The notes below the pieces were generated by a model that was given only the letters and a program-made list of their open reading frames with translations, was not told where the DNA came from and did no database searches. DNA of 64,000 nucleotides from Sipunculus nudus (lineage: Eukaryota > Annelida > Sipuncula > Golfingiida > Sipunculidae), in the NCBI GenBank assembly GCA_026874595.1, contig CM049308.1:42845327-42909326 (forward strand), written 5' to 3'. The position numbers and the translations under genes are program-made. The first letter of the stretch is position 1. Every line of letters starts with the position of its first letter. Positions 10,915 to 22,404 of this stretch are shown one piece after another.

Positions 10915-11602
10915 CGTAAATTTTTTAACTTTTATTTTCAAATTTCAGATTTAAAAAATTAAATACTTAAGTTTACATGCTGTGAAAATTAAATCAATGG
11001 TACTTACAGGGAAAAAAATGTGCCAAGGTCAAAATTGGGCAAAATTTAACGTACTGATTTTATTTTTATGCTTATAACTTTAAAAATTTACAAAATTCAG
11101 ATCTAATTTTGGATAAAAAATTGAATCTTAATTAAACATTGTTAAATACTTGGGAAAATAGACTCTAGTTTCAAAATTTTACATGTTAAGAGAGTAAATA
11201 TTTTTCCTGATTTTTTATAAAGTCCATTATGTTCCGGCCCATGACTTAAAGAAATTATATTTAACAGACTTAATTTCTGGCATGTACATAGGAACTATAT
11301 AGAGGAATATTTATGGTAAATATGAGGAAAACAGATCACTGGTTTTTTATATTATGCAGTCCTGAAGTGTGAAAATAGGTTTTTAATAAAAATTGATGTT
11401 TTTCCTTAATTTCTAAAAGAAACAAAGTCGCAAAGACCCAGTTTTTGGCTTGGTAGGAGATCTTGGGGAAATTTAACATTATGCCGAATTTTGGATTCCT
11501 AGGTCTTACAGTTTCAAAACGCCACACATCTACGGACGGACGGACGGACAGAGGGGCAATGGACCACGACTATAGCTCAGATTACTTATAGTCAGCTGAG
11601 CT
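10915..11602 (-). mobile_element. Family B/C repeat, 5'-end-bearing copy
   Basis: Sequence shared with 18240-18768 + 21291-21428, 24936-25525 and 25600-26097 (recognisable by AATTCAGATCTAATTTTGG, GGCATGTACATAGGAAC and GTCCTGAAGTGTGA). It ends at TCAGCTGAGCT, the terminus of the B/C family. Family members show asymmetric terminal inverted repeats and a hairpin next to the other end (see findings). The hairpin end is missing here, so this is a fragment. No coding capacity. Confidence 0.7.
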
Positions 11603-12620
11603 AAAAAATCGAATAAAATACAGGTGGCGGCACCAGTCTGCAGGAACTAATGAAACACTCCATGATGAATATGCATGCAAAGAATCATGGCAATCAATGA
11701 ACTATTTGTTGAGTTACTAGAGCTTTTGTATCAAATTTTAAGTTATTCTTGGGGGTATTTCAAAGACCTATAGCTCAGAGATTATGGGTAACAGTGACCT
11801 AATTCAAGGTTTCCAAGTAGACTTGATATGGGCCTCCCTGCATGTCAAGATAGAAGATTCTAGGTCCAGTGGTTACTATTTGTGCCCTGTTAACAGATGT
11901 CCGCATCTTTTAACGTATCAAAAATAGAGAAAAAAAATTGTTAAAGTCGAAAAAATACAGGTGGCACCACCAATCTACAGAAACTGATGGAACACTCCAT
12001 GACCAGTATCCATGCAAAAAGATCATGGTGATGAATGCATTAGTTATTCAGATACTTGAGCTTTTGTATCAAATTTTGCATTATTCTGGGGGGTATTTCA
12101 GAACCCCATAGCTCGAAAAATATAGGTAACAGTGACCTAATTTCAGGTTTTCAAGGAGAATTTCCATAGATCTCCTAGGATGTCAAGTAGGAAGATTCCA
12201 GGTCTAGTGGTTACGATTTGTGCCCTGTTAACGGACAGACGCCCGGACGGCCAGACAGACTACGGACAAAGGGTGATCTTTCAGTCAGCTGAGCTAAAAA
12301 AAATCGAGAAATACAGGTGGTGCCACCAGTCAAGAAACTGATGAAACATCTCATGAACAATATGTATGCCAAAAATCATGACCATCAATGATGTAGTTAA
12401 TGAGATACTGAAGTTTTTGTTTGAAATTTTTTACTATTCTGGGGGGGGGGGGGGGTATTTTGGGGCCCCATAGCTCGAAGGATATGGGTAACAGAGACCT
12501 AATTTCTGGTTTCCAAGGAGATTTTTCATGGACCTCTCAGAATGTCAAGTTACAAGATTCTAGGTCCAGGGTTACGATTTGTGCCTGGTTAACGGACAGA
12601 TGAAAGGACGGATGGACAGA
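11603..12620. repeat. Family B minisatellite, about three ~350-bp units
   Basis: Units are marked by ACAGGTGGCRSCACCA at ~11625, ~11957 and ~12313, and by AGCTCGAAGGATATGGGTAACAG-like, GATTCTAGGTCCAG and TTAACGGACAGA phrases. A G tract in the third unit has grown to ~15 (12440). A TCAGCTGAGCT terminus also occurs at ~12293, so this may be stacked copies. Open frames here are accidental. Confidence 0.8.
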
Positions 12621-12755
12621 GTGATTTATCCCACGGCAGACAAACAAACGGATGCTGTGCAAAGATGGAAGCAGGTGGCGCCACCAGTTTTGTGTATGAT
12701 AAAGAACTATGTGACATCTATACACATGCAAAATTTTGGCCCAATCAGTCAAAGG
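12621..12755 (-). repeat. Family A internal fragment, opposite orientation to the adjoining copy
   Basis: The run from CACGGCAGACAAACAAACGG to CCAATCAGTCAAAGGGTT matches the family A unit at 19570-19690 in the same direction. The A copy that starts at about 12770 runs the other way, so the two meet head to head near 12760. Confidence 0.65.
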
Positions 12756-12769
12756 GTTGACGACGGGAT

Positions 12770-14151
12770 GCCTGTGCCACATAGGTTTCCGGAGAACTCC
12801 TCCGTAACTACTGGGCAGAATTTTTTTAAATTTAGGATTATGATGGGGTCACATGTGAACTGGTGCCTAACCAATTGTCGTTGACCTCTGACCTTTCTTC
12901 TCTCCAGTGCGTCCATCTGTGCATCTGTTTTGACACATAACCCACATATTTTTGGACTCGTTTGACCAATCAGGAAAAAATATTTGTACAAATGTAGCCC
13001 ATGGATAGCTTTATAACATACACAAAAAATGGTGGCGCCACCTGAAACCATGTTTGCACAGTGTCCATCTGTTCGTCTGCCTTGGGTTAAAATCACTCAT
13101 ATCTCTGCAATGGTTTGACTAATTCACCTAAAATTCGCCATGCGTATACATCTTGGATAGCTTTCTGGATTTTATGACAGGTGGCGCCACCTTCATTCAC
13201 GTTCATGCTGCAGACATCCATGCTTATATCTCCAGACTGGTTTGACGTATCTTCCTGAAAATTTGCATGTGTTTAGATCTAACATAGCGCTTTATCATAC
13301 AAGAAACTGGTGGCGCCAACTGCAACCATTTCTGCACAGCTTCCATCTATTTGTTTGACTCAAGCTAAAATCACTCATATCTCGGCAGTGGTTTGGCTTA
13401 TTCACCTGAAATTTGGCATGCTTATACATCCTGGACAGATTTCTTTATTTTATGACAGGTGGCATCACCTACATTCACGTTCACGCTGCAGACATCCATG
13501 CTTATATCTCCGGACTGGTTTGACGTATCTTCCTGATAATTTGCATGGTTTAGATCTCACATAGCCCTTTATCATACAGAAAAATGGTGGCACCACTTGC
13601 AATTATTTTGCACAGCATTCACCTGTTTGTTTGACTTGGGTTAAAATCACTCATATCTCGGCAGTGGTTTGACTTATACACCCGTAATTTGGCATGCGTA
13701 TACATCCTGGATAACTTTCTTGATTTTATGACAGGTGGTGCCACCTACATTCATATTCATCCTGCAGACATCCATGCTAATATCTCCTGACTGGTTTGAC
13801 GTATCTTCCTGAAGTTTTGCATGTGTTCGGATCTCACATAGCTCTTTATCATACATGATCAATTTTGCACAGCGTCCATCTGTTTGTCTGCTGTGGGATT
13901 AAATCCCTCATATCTCAGCATTGGTTTGACTTTACCACCTAAAATTTTGCATGTTTATACATATTTGATAGTTTCTTGTTCAAATTACAGGTGGTGCCAT
14001 CTACAATCATGTTTACATGGCAGACATCCATGCTAAAATGTAACACATCTAATGCTATTTCCCCTTGCCACTCAATCCCTGCCTCAGTTCACCCGTCCTA
14101 CTCTGATTTTGGTGGATACATGTAGTCACTTGTTGACTACCCGTATTCTAG
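12770..14151 (+). mobile_element. Family A Helentron-like element, copy 1
   Basis: Reading + as element 5'-3', the internal array carries the palindrome GGTGGCGCCACC or variants at 13031, 13180, 13309, 13458, 13586 and 13734 (alternating steps of ~149 and ~129), then 13990. The 3' end shows TGGTGGATACATGTAG, the hairpin GTAGTCACTTGTTGACTAC (14122-14140), then CCGTATTCTAG ending at 14151. That is the Helitron pattern: hairpin ~10 nt before a CTRR end, T following. The 5' terminus seen in copy 2 is missing. The first ~250 bp (TCCGGAGAACTCCTCCGTAA) match the outer part of copy 2. Confidence 0.7.
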
Positions 14152-14276
14152 TTGTAAGTTTGAAATGATAGGATACATAAAAATATATCCTTTAATTAAT
14201 GCTCCTTTGTTTTAATAAAATAACTAATATAAATATTAAATTAGTAAATCTATAATCAGATACAATCTGAATTTAC

Positions 14277-14586
14277 CTAAGATTTTACTTCATATTTTAT
14301 CAAAAGCATTCTAATTTTTAACTTTCCTTCTGATAAAGGTCTCCCAATTTGCAGCTGGGGCCTCTTGCCAGATGCGCAGGGTGCTCGGCTCCTTTCCACT
14401 TCTTTTAACTTGAAGGTATTGATTCTTGATATACCAGGCTGTTGATTCCCTGATTCCATACTTTCTGGCAGTTTTGGCTGGTCTGATGTTGATGACAGAC
14501 TTTGCCAGTGTGATCACAAGCCATTTGTCTTGGTTGAACTGCTTGAACTCTTGACACGGTTTCTTGACCAAAGCATTATTGATCAC
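14277..14586 (-). pseudogene. Helix-turn-helix protein relic (transposase-like)
   Basis: Two overlapping frames together give KWLVITLAKSVINIRPAKTA, ARKYGIRESTAWYIKNQYLQ and, after a one-base shift near 14400, GKRPQLQIGRPLSEG. The layout (ARKYGI-x-EST helix pair, short basic linker, GRPL-x-x-G) is that of an N-terminal HTH found in many repeated invertebrate proteins related to pogo/CENP-B-like DNA-binding segments. Only about 95 codons remain, and no catalytic domain is nearby, so it is a broken fragment. Identification is from pattern only. Confidence 0.45.
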
Positions 14587-14599
14587 ACCTGCACCAACA

Positions 14600-15486
14600 G
14601 GTAAGCTGTGGGAAAGGGCCTTCTGGTAATGACCCTAATTTAAACAGACTTCATCCTATAACCCATATCTATGAATGTACATAATATGAAAGGTAAGTTT
14701 TTTACTTATTATGCTCAAAATTCTGTCAAGTGGAAGTTGTGGGTTTAAAAGGCACAAAAACAAGAAAAAGATAACAGATGGCACAATCAGTCTCCTGCAT
14801 AAGACAAAAATATCCAAGATCTTCAGTCACCCTGATATTTTTACCAATCCATGCAGCCTTTCTTAGGATATATAAAATTTTTTTTATGATTTTCACCAAA
14901 AGTGGCCACTCTCCTAGTGAAGGCCATAACCCAATTTTAAATAGGCTTCATCCTCTGAATGATAATTATCTATGCTCATATCAGATTTGACAAAGACCCA
15001 TCAAACATTTTTTAGTTGTCTCACTCAAACCATTTCTCTGTGGCATTAGCAGGACAATTCTAAAACCAGTGTATCCCAGACTTTGTCTGGGGATACAAAT
15101 ATTTAAGGTCCTTATTTTTTGTCAGGGGGTTTAACAGTAAGCCTTGGCTGTGCAGGAATTTGTACCTAAAATATCAATACAGGCTTGCATCCTGTTGATA
15201 AAAAACACCTAACATTGAATTAAACAATACAAATAAACCTCAGGCAGGGCAAATCAATATGTGTCATATCCTCTGGGTTCTACTTAATATGCCTACAAGG
15301 CCTTATCTGATAAATGTCCACTGGTAAGCATACATTTAGTTCACATACTTATCTTGTACAACAGCAGTGTCTGTGCTAACATATCTATCAATCATGCATT
15401 TAAATGCCCAACTTACAGGTATTGTTTGATTATTACCCATTGGTTCATATAATCACAGGTCAAAATATACAGAGATATATTTACAA
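14600..15486. other. No gene seen
   Basis: AT-rich sequence without recognisable exon, terminal repeat or array. One low-grade open frame (14778-14990) has no domain signal. Confidence 0.4.
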
Positions 15487-15530
15487 CAAGTGACCTATGG
15501 GTCATGGTGTTCAGCTGACAAGCACAACTT
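15487..15530. mobile_element. B/C family hairpin terminus
   Basis: CAAGTGACCTATGGGTCATG with the following GTTCAGCTGA is the hairpin end (near-palindrome TGACCTATGGGTCA) plus the subterminal inverted repeat of the B/C family. The matching far end was not assigned. Confidence 0.6.
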
Positions 15531-16720
15531 GTCACTTATTATGATCTAATATCAAATATACAGATGTATGACCCAGAGGGGCAAAAAGTGTTATTCTTTC
15601 TCAAGTTTCTTTTGGCTAACACTGTTTTAATGGAGGCAGTCAAAATTTGTGAATGAATTTCTAAAATCACAACTTATTCACTTTTTAAAGAACTGCCTGG
15701 ATGAGACAAATCCAATGATGATAAAGTGCCAATGTTATTCTCACCTGGAATTTTGGTAGATATATCACAGATTTTGGGATGGCCACATATCTTTCCTGAA
15801 CTGTCCTGAATTTGATCTTATCACAGATTTAAAGGAAGCCCCACACAAGTATCCCTAGCTCTTGTCAGTATGTGAAATCATTTAACATTTGTGCATTATT
15901 ATTTTGGAAGGTAATATGAATTAACATTTACCTTGTTGTAAGCCATAAGATGGGTCATTTGACAGACTAATGCAAAAAAGCCTGAAGGAATGCTGTGGGA
16001 AGCAAACCACACTATAAACGGAAGTCAAAAATTAAATACTGTCACTGACAGCACCAGTTAACTAAGCCTCTTTAAAACAAGGGACCTGTGGGTCACAGCG
16101 CTCAGCTGAAATTGATTCTTAGAATATTTGTATAAAATCCTAGTGATTGTGTTGACTTTTATGGACTACATAAAAGATGTATGGAGTCTCTCATGATCAC
16201 CACATGTATTTGTAAAAGTTTCAGTATTCCAACTAAGTGACTGAAATATCCACTGGGAACATACCAAACCCTGCAAATTACAGAATAAAGGACATGAGCT
16301 GAAGCATGATAATACACATTAAATTTATTAACTGAAATGAAATGGTGTCAAAAAATAACATTTTCCATTGTCAAATGAACACAAACTAAATTTGTTAAGC
16401 AGGTTAAAACAAGGTATACATTGCATTCACTGTGTAATATATGAAACATGTAACCTGAAACAATTTTATAATTCAATAACTTAAAATATTCTTAAGCATT
16501 TCAATTTTTTGCATTAATATTTTTTACCATATTCATTTTTCTTTCATTTCAAATTTTATAAATTTGCATTAATGAAATACTGAAAAAATAAGGTAATTCA
16601 GACTTGTAAGTTTCATCATTAATTATCCTTAATGATGTTAACTGCATAGTTTTCCTTTGTCAATAGCTTGTACGTAACCCCCCCCCCCCCATCTTTTTTA
16701 ATATTTATTAACATAATCTT

Positions 16721-16968
16721 CCCAGAGGGCACTGGAAGTTGATTCAATGTTAATTCAACACTGTTGACAAGATTTCAACATAAAATCAATGCTGAAAACA
16801 TTAAATTAAAGTTGAATCAATGTCCAGTGCCCACTGGGTTTTTTTAAACTGCCCACAAGCTTTAATATAGTATTATCAGGAACGATCCAAGTGTAATTTT
16901 GATTTCAACATAAAATCAATGCTGACAACGTTAAATTCACGTTGAATCAATGTCCAGTGCCCACTGGG
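16721..16968. repeat. MITE with TIRs CCCAG(T/A)GGGCACTGG and partial tandem duplication
   Basis: A 118-bp MITE (16721-16838) starts CCCAGAGGGCACTGG and ends CCAGTGCCCACTGGG (14 of 15 bases inverted). Its 3' half plus ~70 bp of flank (GCTTTAATATAGTATTATC) is then repeated ~115 bp further right, ending at 16968, and the flank appears once more at 16974. The terminal sequence belongs to a MITE type that is widespread in marine animals, from memory. Confidence 0.75.
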
Positions 16969-19036
16969 TTAGAGCTTTAATATAGTATTATCAGGAATGA
17001 TCCAAGTGTAATTTTGATTTCCCCAGAATGTTTAGTTTCCTAAGACATAAATACAAGTTTATACCTTTGGATCATGTTATAAGCTTATCAGCTAATAGTT
17101 TAAGATTTGCTCCATAGATGGCGCTACCATATGGTTGTCTTGAAAACATCGTAAAACCTCAGACTTTAACACCGGATTGAGAGTGCATTTAGGTTCATTT
17201 AGATTTGTTAATCAATGATGATATTAATATTATTTGTCAACAAGTATAGTCCACAGAATTTGTACGCCATACAACATGTAAAAATTGGTTAGAATAACAG
17301 ATGCATACTTTATGTGGCCAAGTCATAAAGCTTGTTTTAACTGTATACTACACTAATGGTCTATTATGCTTTTATTGTATAACTTAGAGCCAAAACTTTT
17401 TGTCTTTTCAGTTTCACATTTTGTGTGATCAAAAACAATGGTCTATGGTTACACTGTAACAGTGGCTTACAAGGGTACTCTCTCAAGGATATATAGAGTG
17501 GATCCACTATTACAGGTTCAAGGTTTTTGTGAAATAAAGACCAATTTACTGTATTTGAACTCTCCAGTTATTTTGTGGATGTTGGTTGGAGCTATTATCA
17601 TATTCCTGATAAATTATCACATCAACACCAAAAAGTAGCCTAGTGACATCTGACCTCATTAAATATGTGTTGATTTTGCCTATAACGCAACTCGGGTGAG
17701 ATAATCCATTGGAAAGTACTGGCTGTCTCTGTGATCTAAATGTAACACTGGATGCTGAAGCTGGACACCTCTCCAAGTTTTGACAATCAATTATGCCATG
17801 TCACACATGGTCACCAGCAGGCCAGCCAAGGGAAATATCAAGCACCAATACAAAATCACACTGTAAAATGCTATAGCAAGTATCAAGTCTACTCAATACA
17901 TGATGAATCATGATTATCATGAAATATACACGCACTCACCCAGAGTGATTGTAGAAGGTGTTGGTTACCAACGCTGTTCTCTCACCTACACATTCCAGTC
18001 TTTATGGCTCTCTCCATTTGGAAACCGGTATAATAATTTGAACTTGGTTGTGCAAATTCAAATGAATTACTCAAATTAATATTTTCTCCAGTCTTGTGAA
18101 TGCTAATTGTGACCAAAATAAAGCTTTGAATGCTGTGGATGGACCAACACTACTACATACACATACAGGGCAAACAAAGCCATCTGGACAAACCAAGTGA
18201 CTACAACAGACCCTCAAGAAAAAATGAATAACTAGCATAATTTCAAGCTTTTATTTTTAAATTTCAGATTTTACTTTTACATGCTATGAAATTAAATCAG
18301 CATTATGCACAGGAAAAAAAACTTGCCATGGTCAAAGATGGGCAAAATTTAAGGTACTGATTTTATTTTTATGCTAATAACTTAAAAAATTTACAAAATT
18401 CAGATCTAATTTTGAGTATACAATTGAATCTCAAATTATTCTCAATTAAAAAAAGTAATATTATTGGAAATAGTCTCTAGCTTAAGAAATTTTCATTTTA
18501 AGTGAGTAAATTTTTTCCTGATTTTTTTACGAAGTGCATTATGTTCAGGCCAATAACTTCAAGAAATTACACTTAACAGACTTAATTTCTGGCATGTGTA
18601 TAGGAAAAATATAGGAGAATACTTCTGGTAAATTTCTTATAAACAGATCACTGGTTTTGATATTGGGCAGTCCTGAAGTGTGATAATAGGTTTTTAATTG
18701 AAATTTTGAGGTTTTTCCTTAATTTCTCAAAAGAATCACAGTTACCTAATTTCTGGTTTGGTAGGAGACAGGGTTGGGCAGGTGAGCGGGTAAACCCGGG
18801 TGGGTAATACCCCTTATTACCCGGGCAGGCAATTAGCCTTAAAACCCACATGCAGGTTTTATTGGGTAATACGATTTGGGCTTTTCTAGAAGCATTCTTT
18901 GCAATCACATAATTACTGCATAAAATGCATATAATCAAATAAAGAGAAAAAACTATACAATGATTGTCCATGAAATAAATTTAATACCAATAGATGAGCA
19001 ACATCACAGATATTAATGAAGAAGCACACAAGCAAA

Positions 19037-20504
19037 CTAGAATACGGGTAGTCGACAAGCGACTACGTGTATCCGCCTAAATCAGAGTGGAACGGGTGAA
19101 GTGAGGCATGGATTGAGTGGCAAAAGGAAATAGTGTTGCATATTAGCATGGATGTCTGCAGCCAAATTGTGTATGTATGTGGCCCCCCCCCCCCCCTCCC
19201 CACCACAAAATCCAGTAAGCCGTCCAAGTTGTATACATATGAAAAATTTTAGGCAGAAAAGTCAAACCACTACATGTATATGAGGGATTTTAGCCCGTGG
19301 CAGACAAACAGATGGACGCTGAGCAAAAATGGTTGCAGGTGACGCCACCAGTTTTGCGTATGATAAAGAGCTATACCAGAACTATACACATACAAAACTT
19401 TGGCCCAATCAGTCAATCGGTTCCCTAGATATGAGCTTGGATGTCTGCTGCATAAACTAGAATGCAGGTGGCGCCACCTGTCATAAAATCAAGAGAGCTG
19501 TTGGGGATGTATAAACCTGCAAAATTTTAGGCAGATATGTCAAACCACTGCCGAGATATGAGTGATTTTATCCCATGGCAGACAAACAGACAGGAGCTGT
19601 GCAAAAATGGCTGCAGGTGGCGCCACCAGTTTTGCGTATGATGAAGAGCTATGTGAGATCTATACACATGCAAAATTTTGGCCCAATCGGTCAAACGGTT
19701 CCCGAGATATGCGCTTGGATGTCTGCAGCGTAAACGTGAATGTAGGTGGCGCCACCTGTCATAAAATCTGAAAAGCTATCCAGGATGTATACACATGCCA
19801 AATTTCAGGTGAATTAGTCAAGTCACTGCAGAGATATGAGTGATTTTAACCCAAGGCAGACGAACAGATGGACACTGTGCAAACATGGTTGCAGGTGGCG
19901 CCACCATTTTCTGTGTATGTTATAAAGCTCTCCAAGGGCTACATTTGTGCAAAAATATTTTCCTGATCGGTCAAATGGTTCCCGAGATATGAGCTTTGAT
20001 GTCTGCAGCGTAAACGTGAATGTAGCTGGCGCCACCTGTCATAAAATCAGAAAAGCTATCCAGGATGTTTACGCATGCCGAATTTCAGGTGAATTAGTCT
20101 AGTCACTGCAGAGATATGAGTGATTTTAACCCAAGGCAGACGAACAGATGGACACTGTGCAAACATGGTTGCAGGTGGCGCCACCATTTTTTGTGTATGT
20201 TATAAAGCTCTCCAAGGGCTACATTTGTGCAAAAAAATTTTCCTGATCAGTCAAACGGTTCCTGAGATATGTGGGTTTATGTGTGGAAACAGACACACAA
20301 ACGGACGCAGAGCGCAGAGGAAAGGTCAGAGGTCAAAACAAAATCGGGGCGCAGCAGTTCACATGTGACCCGAACATAATCCCGGGTTTTAGTAAAATTC
20401 TGCCCAGCGGTTACGGAGGAGTTCTCCGGACATCTACGCCGCGGCGGCGGCGGCGTGCAGCTGAAAACATAGTATCCGCAAAACTCTGTTTTGGCGGATA
20501 CAAT
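19037..20504 (-). mobile_element. Family A Helentron-like element, copy 2 (complete ends)
   Basis: On the - strand it starts TTGTATCCGCCAAAACAGAG at ~20504 and ends ...GGCGGATACACGTAGTCGC-TTGTCGACTACCCGTATTCTAG at 19037, followed by T. The inverted repeat TGTATCCGCC/GGCGGATACA is asymmetric: terminal at the 5' end, ~32 nt inside the 3' end. The stem GTAGTCG/CGACTAC stands between it and CTAG. Internal palindromes at 19338, 19467, 19616, 19745, 19894, 20025 and 20174 step 129/149/129/149/131/149. No protein is encoded. This architecture is known for Helentrons (Helitron2) and their non-autonomous derivatives. Confidence 0.78.
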
Positions 20505-20573
20505 TAATTGTGTCATGCACTAATGCTATTAAGATACATCATGCATAATGTTTAAACTGTTTTATGCAAACTG

Positions 20574-20756
20574 CTACCAGTCCAGTCCAGAATGTCTACA
20601 AAAGGCATGGCAGCATGTCACAAGCTTTGCAGCATATTGTACTCCAAGTCGATTGCGAATCTTGTTTTGTATGTAGCCAAAGTTAGAGAATACATGTTCT
20701 ACAGCAGCAGAACTGGCTGGCATACAGAGAAGATTGGATGCATATGACACTAGCAC
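20574..20756 (-). pseudogene. hAT transposase C-terminal dimerisation fragment
   Basis: The peptide contains LLCMPASSAAVEHVFSNFG and NKIRNRLGVQYAAKLV. The (P)ASSA-x-VE-x-x-FS...NRL...KL pattern is the conserved hAT_C dimerisation region. Only ~60 codons survive; the RNase H-like catalytic core is absent. Its place inside the 8-bp-duplicated element at 18769-21290 explains it. Confidence 0.85.
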
Positions 20757-21428
20757 TGAGGTGTCACTGTGGCTTCACCTGGTATCCTATACATGTACTG
20801 CCAATCAGTTGACACTTCTCAGCGAGTAACCATCTTGTGTCAACCAGTTAGCCAGTTTTTGTACACACCCAATAAGTAATCCATCCACTTTCAATCTTTC
20901 ATTGATACAAAGGAAATTATTTAAAAATCAATAAATAAAACAAATGATAGATTCAAATAAAAATATGATTGAAATAATGGGAGTTTCAAAGTACAGTAGG
21001 TTTATACTCCATCTGAAAGACTCCTGATTTTTTTAAATTATCATTATAACTGCTATATATCACCAATATCAGTTATATTATATATATTTATAAATATATA
21101 TATTTTTTAAAGCAAAGAAGCATACTGATCACAGTATTTCTCCAGCTGGTACAAGAAATTTTGAGTTAAGTCAATTGCCATTTGAGACTATATTGCCCAT
21201 AAAACCTGTAAAACCCATAAAACCCAGGTTCACCCAGTAAAACCCACTGTGCTGGGTTTATGCTTAAAACCCGGGTTTTGCCCAACCCTGGTAGGAGATC
21301 TTGGGGGACATCTAACAGTTTGCTGAATTTTGGATTCATGGGTCTAACAGTTTCAAAACATGCCAGTCTTACGGACAACGGACAGTAGTCCAAGACTATA
21401 GCTCAGATGGCTTATAGTCAGCTGAGCT

Positions 21429-22395
21429 GAAATGCCAATAGCGCGAACTGGAATTCCCATTTTTTCACTCAAAAGTTAATCAAACAGTTGGAATTAGTGC
21501 CAAAACACCAGCATTTTTAAATAGATCTATTCAACTAATGGCATGCATGCAAAAATAAAAAGGTCGTACCCGTACTCATGGCATGATTGTAACATCCTGT
21601 ACGTTACCCCTGCAAGTTTTTGGTTCACATGATTGTTTTGAAAACTCCTGAAGAACATATCCTCTTAACAATCAAAAGATTGTGGCCAATCATCTGCTTA
21701 TGATATCTCACTTGTACTCACTAAAACAGTTGCTAACGTACAATTTCCCACCATAAAATCACATGAATGAAACAGAGTGCGCAGGCGTGTAGTAGCTAGA
21801 AGTCTCTGACTGGCCCTCTTTCTGGGGCGGCTAGCCAGGGCGTCTTTATGCAAATATGCGGTCTATTTCTCTTCAAATAAGAACAAAATAACCGTATTTG
21901 ACACCTGTGCATTTTTTTTCAAAATTGTCAAACACTAAAATACTAATGAAAAATAATAACACCAACAGAATGTTTGTATTTTTTTACCAGTCATGCACTA
22001 TTTTTATATCTACGGACCATAATTATTATTTAAACTCGACAACTTTATATTATCCTTTCAGATGATGTAAGACATTTGATACATGAGTTGTTATAAGACA
22101 ATTAATAGAACATAAAACAAATAGGCCAAAATGGCTGATATTTATTGAAAGTTCAAGTATTGCAGAGTAATCTGAATATTTTACAGATTACAAGCATTAT
22201 CATAATAAAAGGTACCGGTACTATGTTGACTGCCAAATTCTGTTGCCTTAAATAGCACTTTGTAGTATTTTGCTATGCTGAATTAGCTGTAGCTCCAGGG
22301 AGGGAGGGGGGCTATGCCCTCTGACCCCCCTATAGCCCCCTGAACTCCCCCCCCCCCCCGCCCCCCTTTCACATACTATTTATCTGCCGTTAGGG
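21429..22395. other. No gene seen
   Basis: Mixed AT-rich sequence ending in a Pu/Py-rich stretch (poly-C and AGGGAGGG, 22290-22375) just left of the MULE target site. No exon or array recognised. Confidence 0.4.
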
Positions 22396-22404
22396 CTTAT
22401 GCTG

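Larger units (their letters stand above)
18769..21290 (-). mobile_element. hAT element, 2,522 bp, with exact 8-bp target duplication
   Basis: The ends are CAGGGTTGGGCA and TGCCCAACCCTG, a perfect 12-bp inverted repeat of hAT type. GTAGGAGA lies on both sides (18761-18768 and 21291-21298), the 8-bp duplication diagnostic of hAT. Inside, 20574-20756 (-) encodes a hAT C-terminal dimerisation segment, and 19037-20504 is an inserted family A element. Subterminal stretches rich in AAACCCGGGT and GGGTAAT repeat at both ends. The host sequence on both sides joins into a continuous B/C repeat. Confidence 0.93.
16078..21428. mobile_element. B/C family element interrupted by a hAT insertion
   Basis: The left end at 16078 is CAAGGGACCTGTGGGTCACA followed by GCGCTCAGCTGA. 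The right end at 21428 is ...AGTCAGCTGAGCT. The family C body occurs at 18240-18768 and resumes at 21291-21428 exactly where a hAT element leaves off. Removing the hAT leaves text collinear with 10915-11602. Pairing these two ends is inference; the left part (16078-18200) also holds a MITE and unique-looking DNA. Confidence 0.5.

Noticed and set aside
19338-20186. CRISPR-like array (regular palindromic repeats)
   Set aside because: Repeats are embedded in longer homologous units of a eukaryotic element; the spacers are themselves repeated, and there are no cas genes.
13310-20368. Frames within family A arrays (e.g. 13310-13564, 20120-20368)
   Set aside because: Tandem repeat by-products.
12770-20504. 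The two family A copies as terminal inverted repeats of one 7.7-kb element
   Set aside because: The right copy is a self-contained insertion inside a hAT with its own 8-bp duplication, so the inverse orientation is coincidence.
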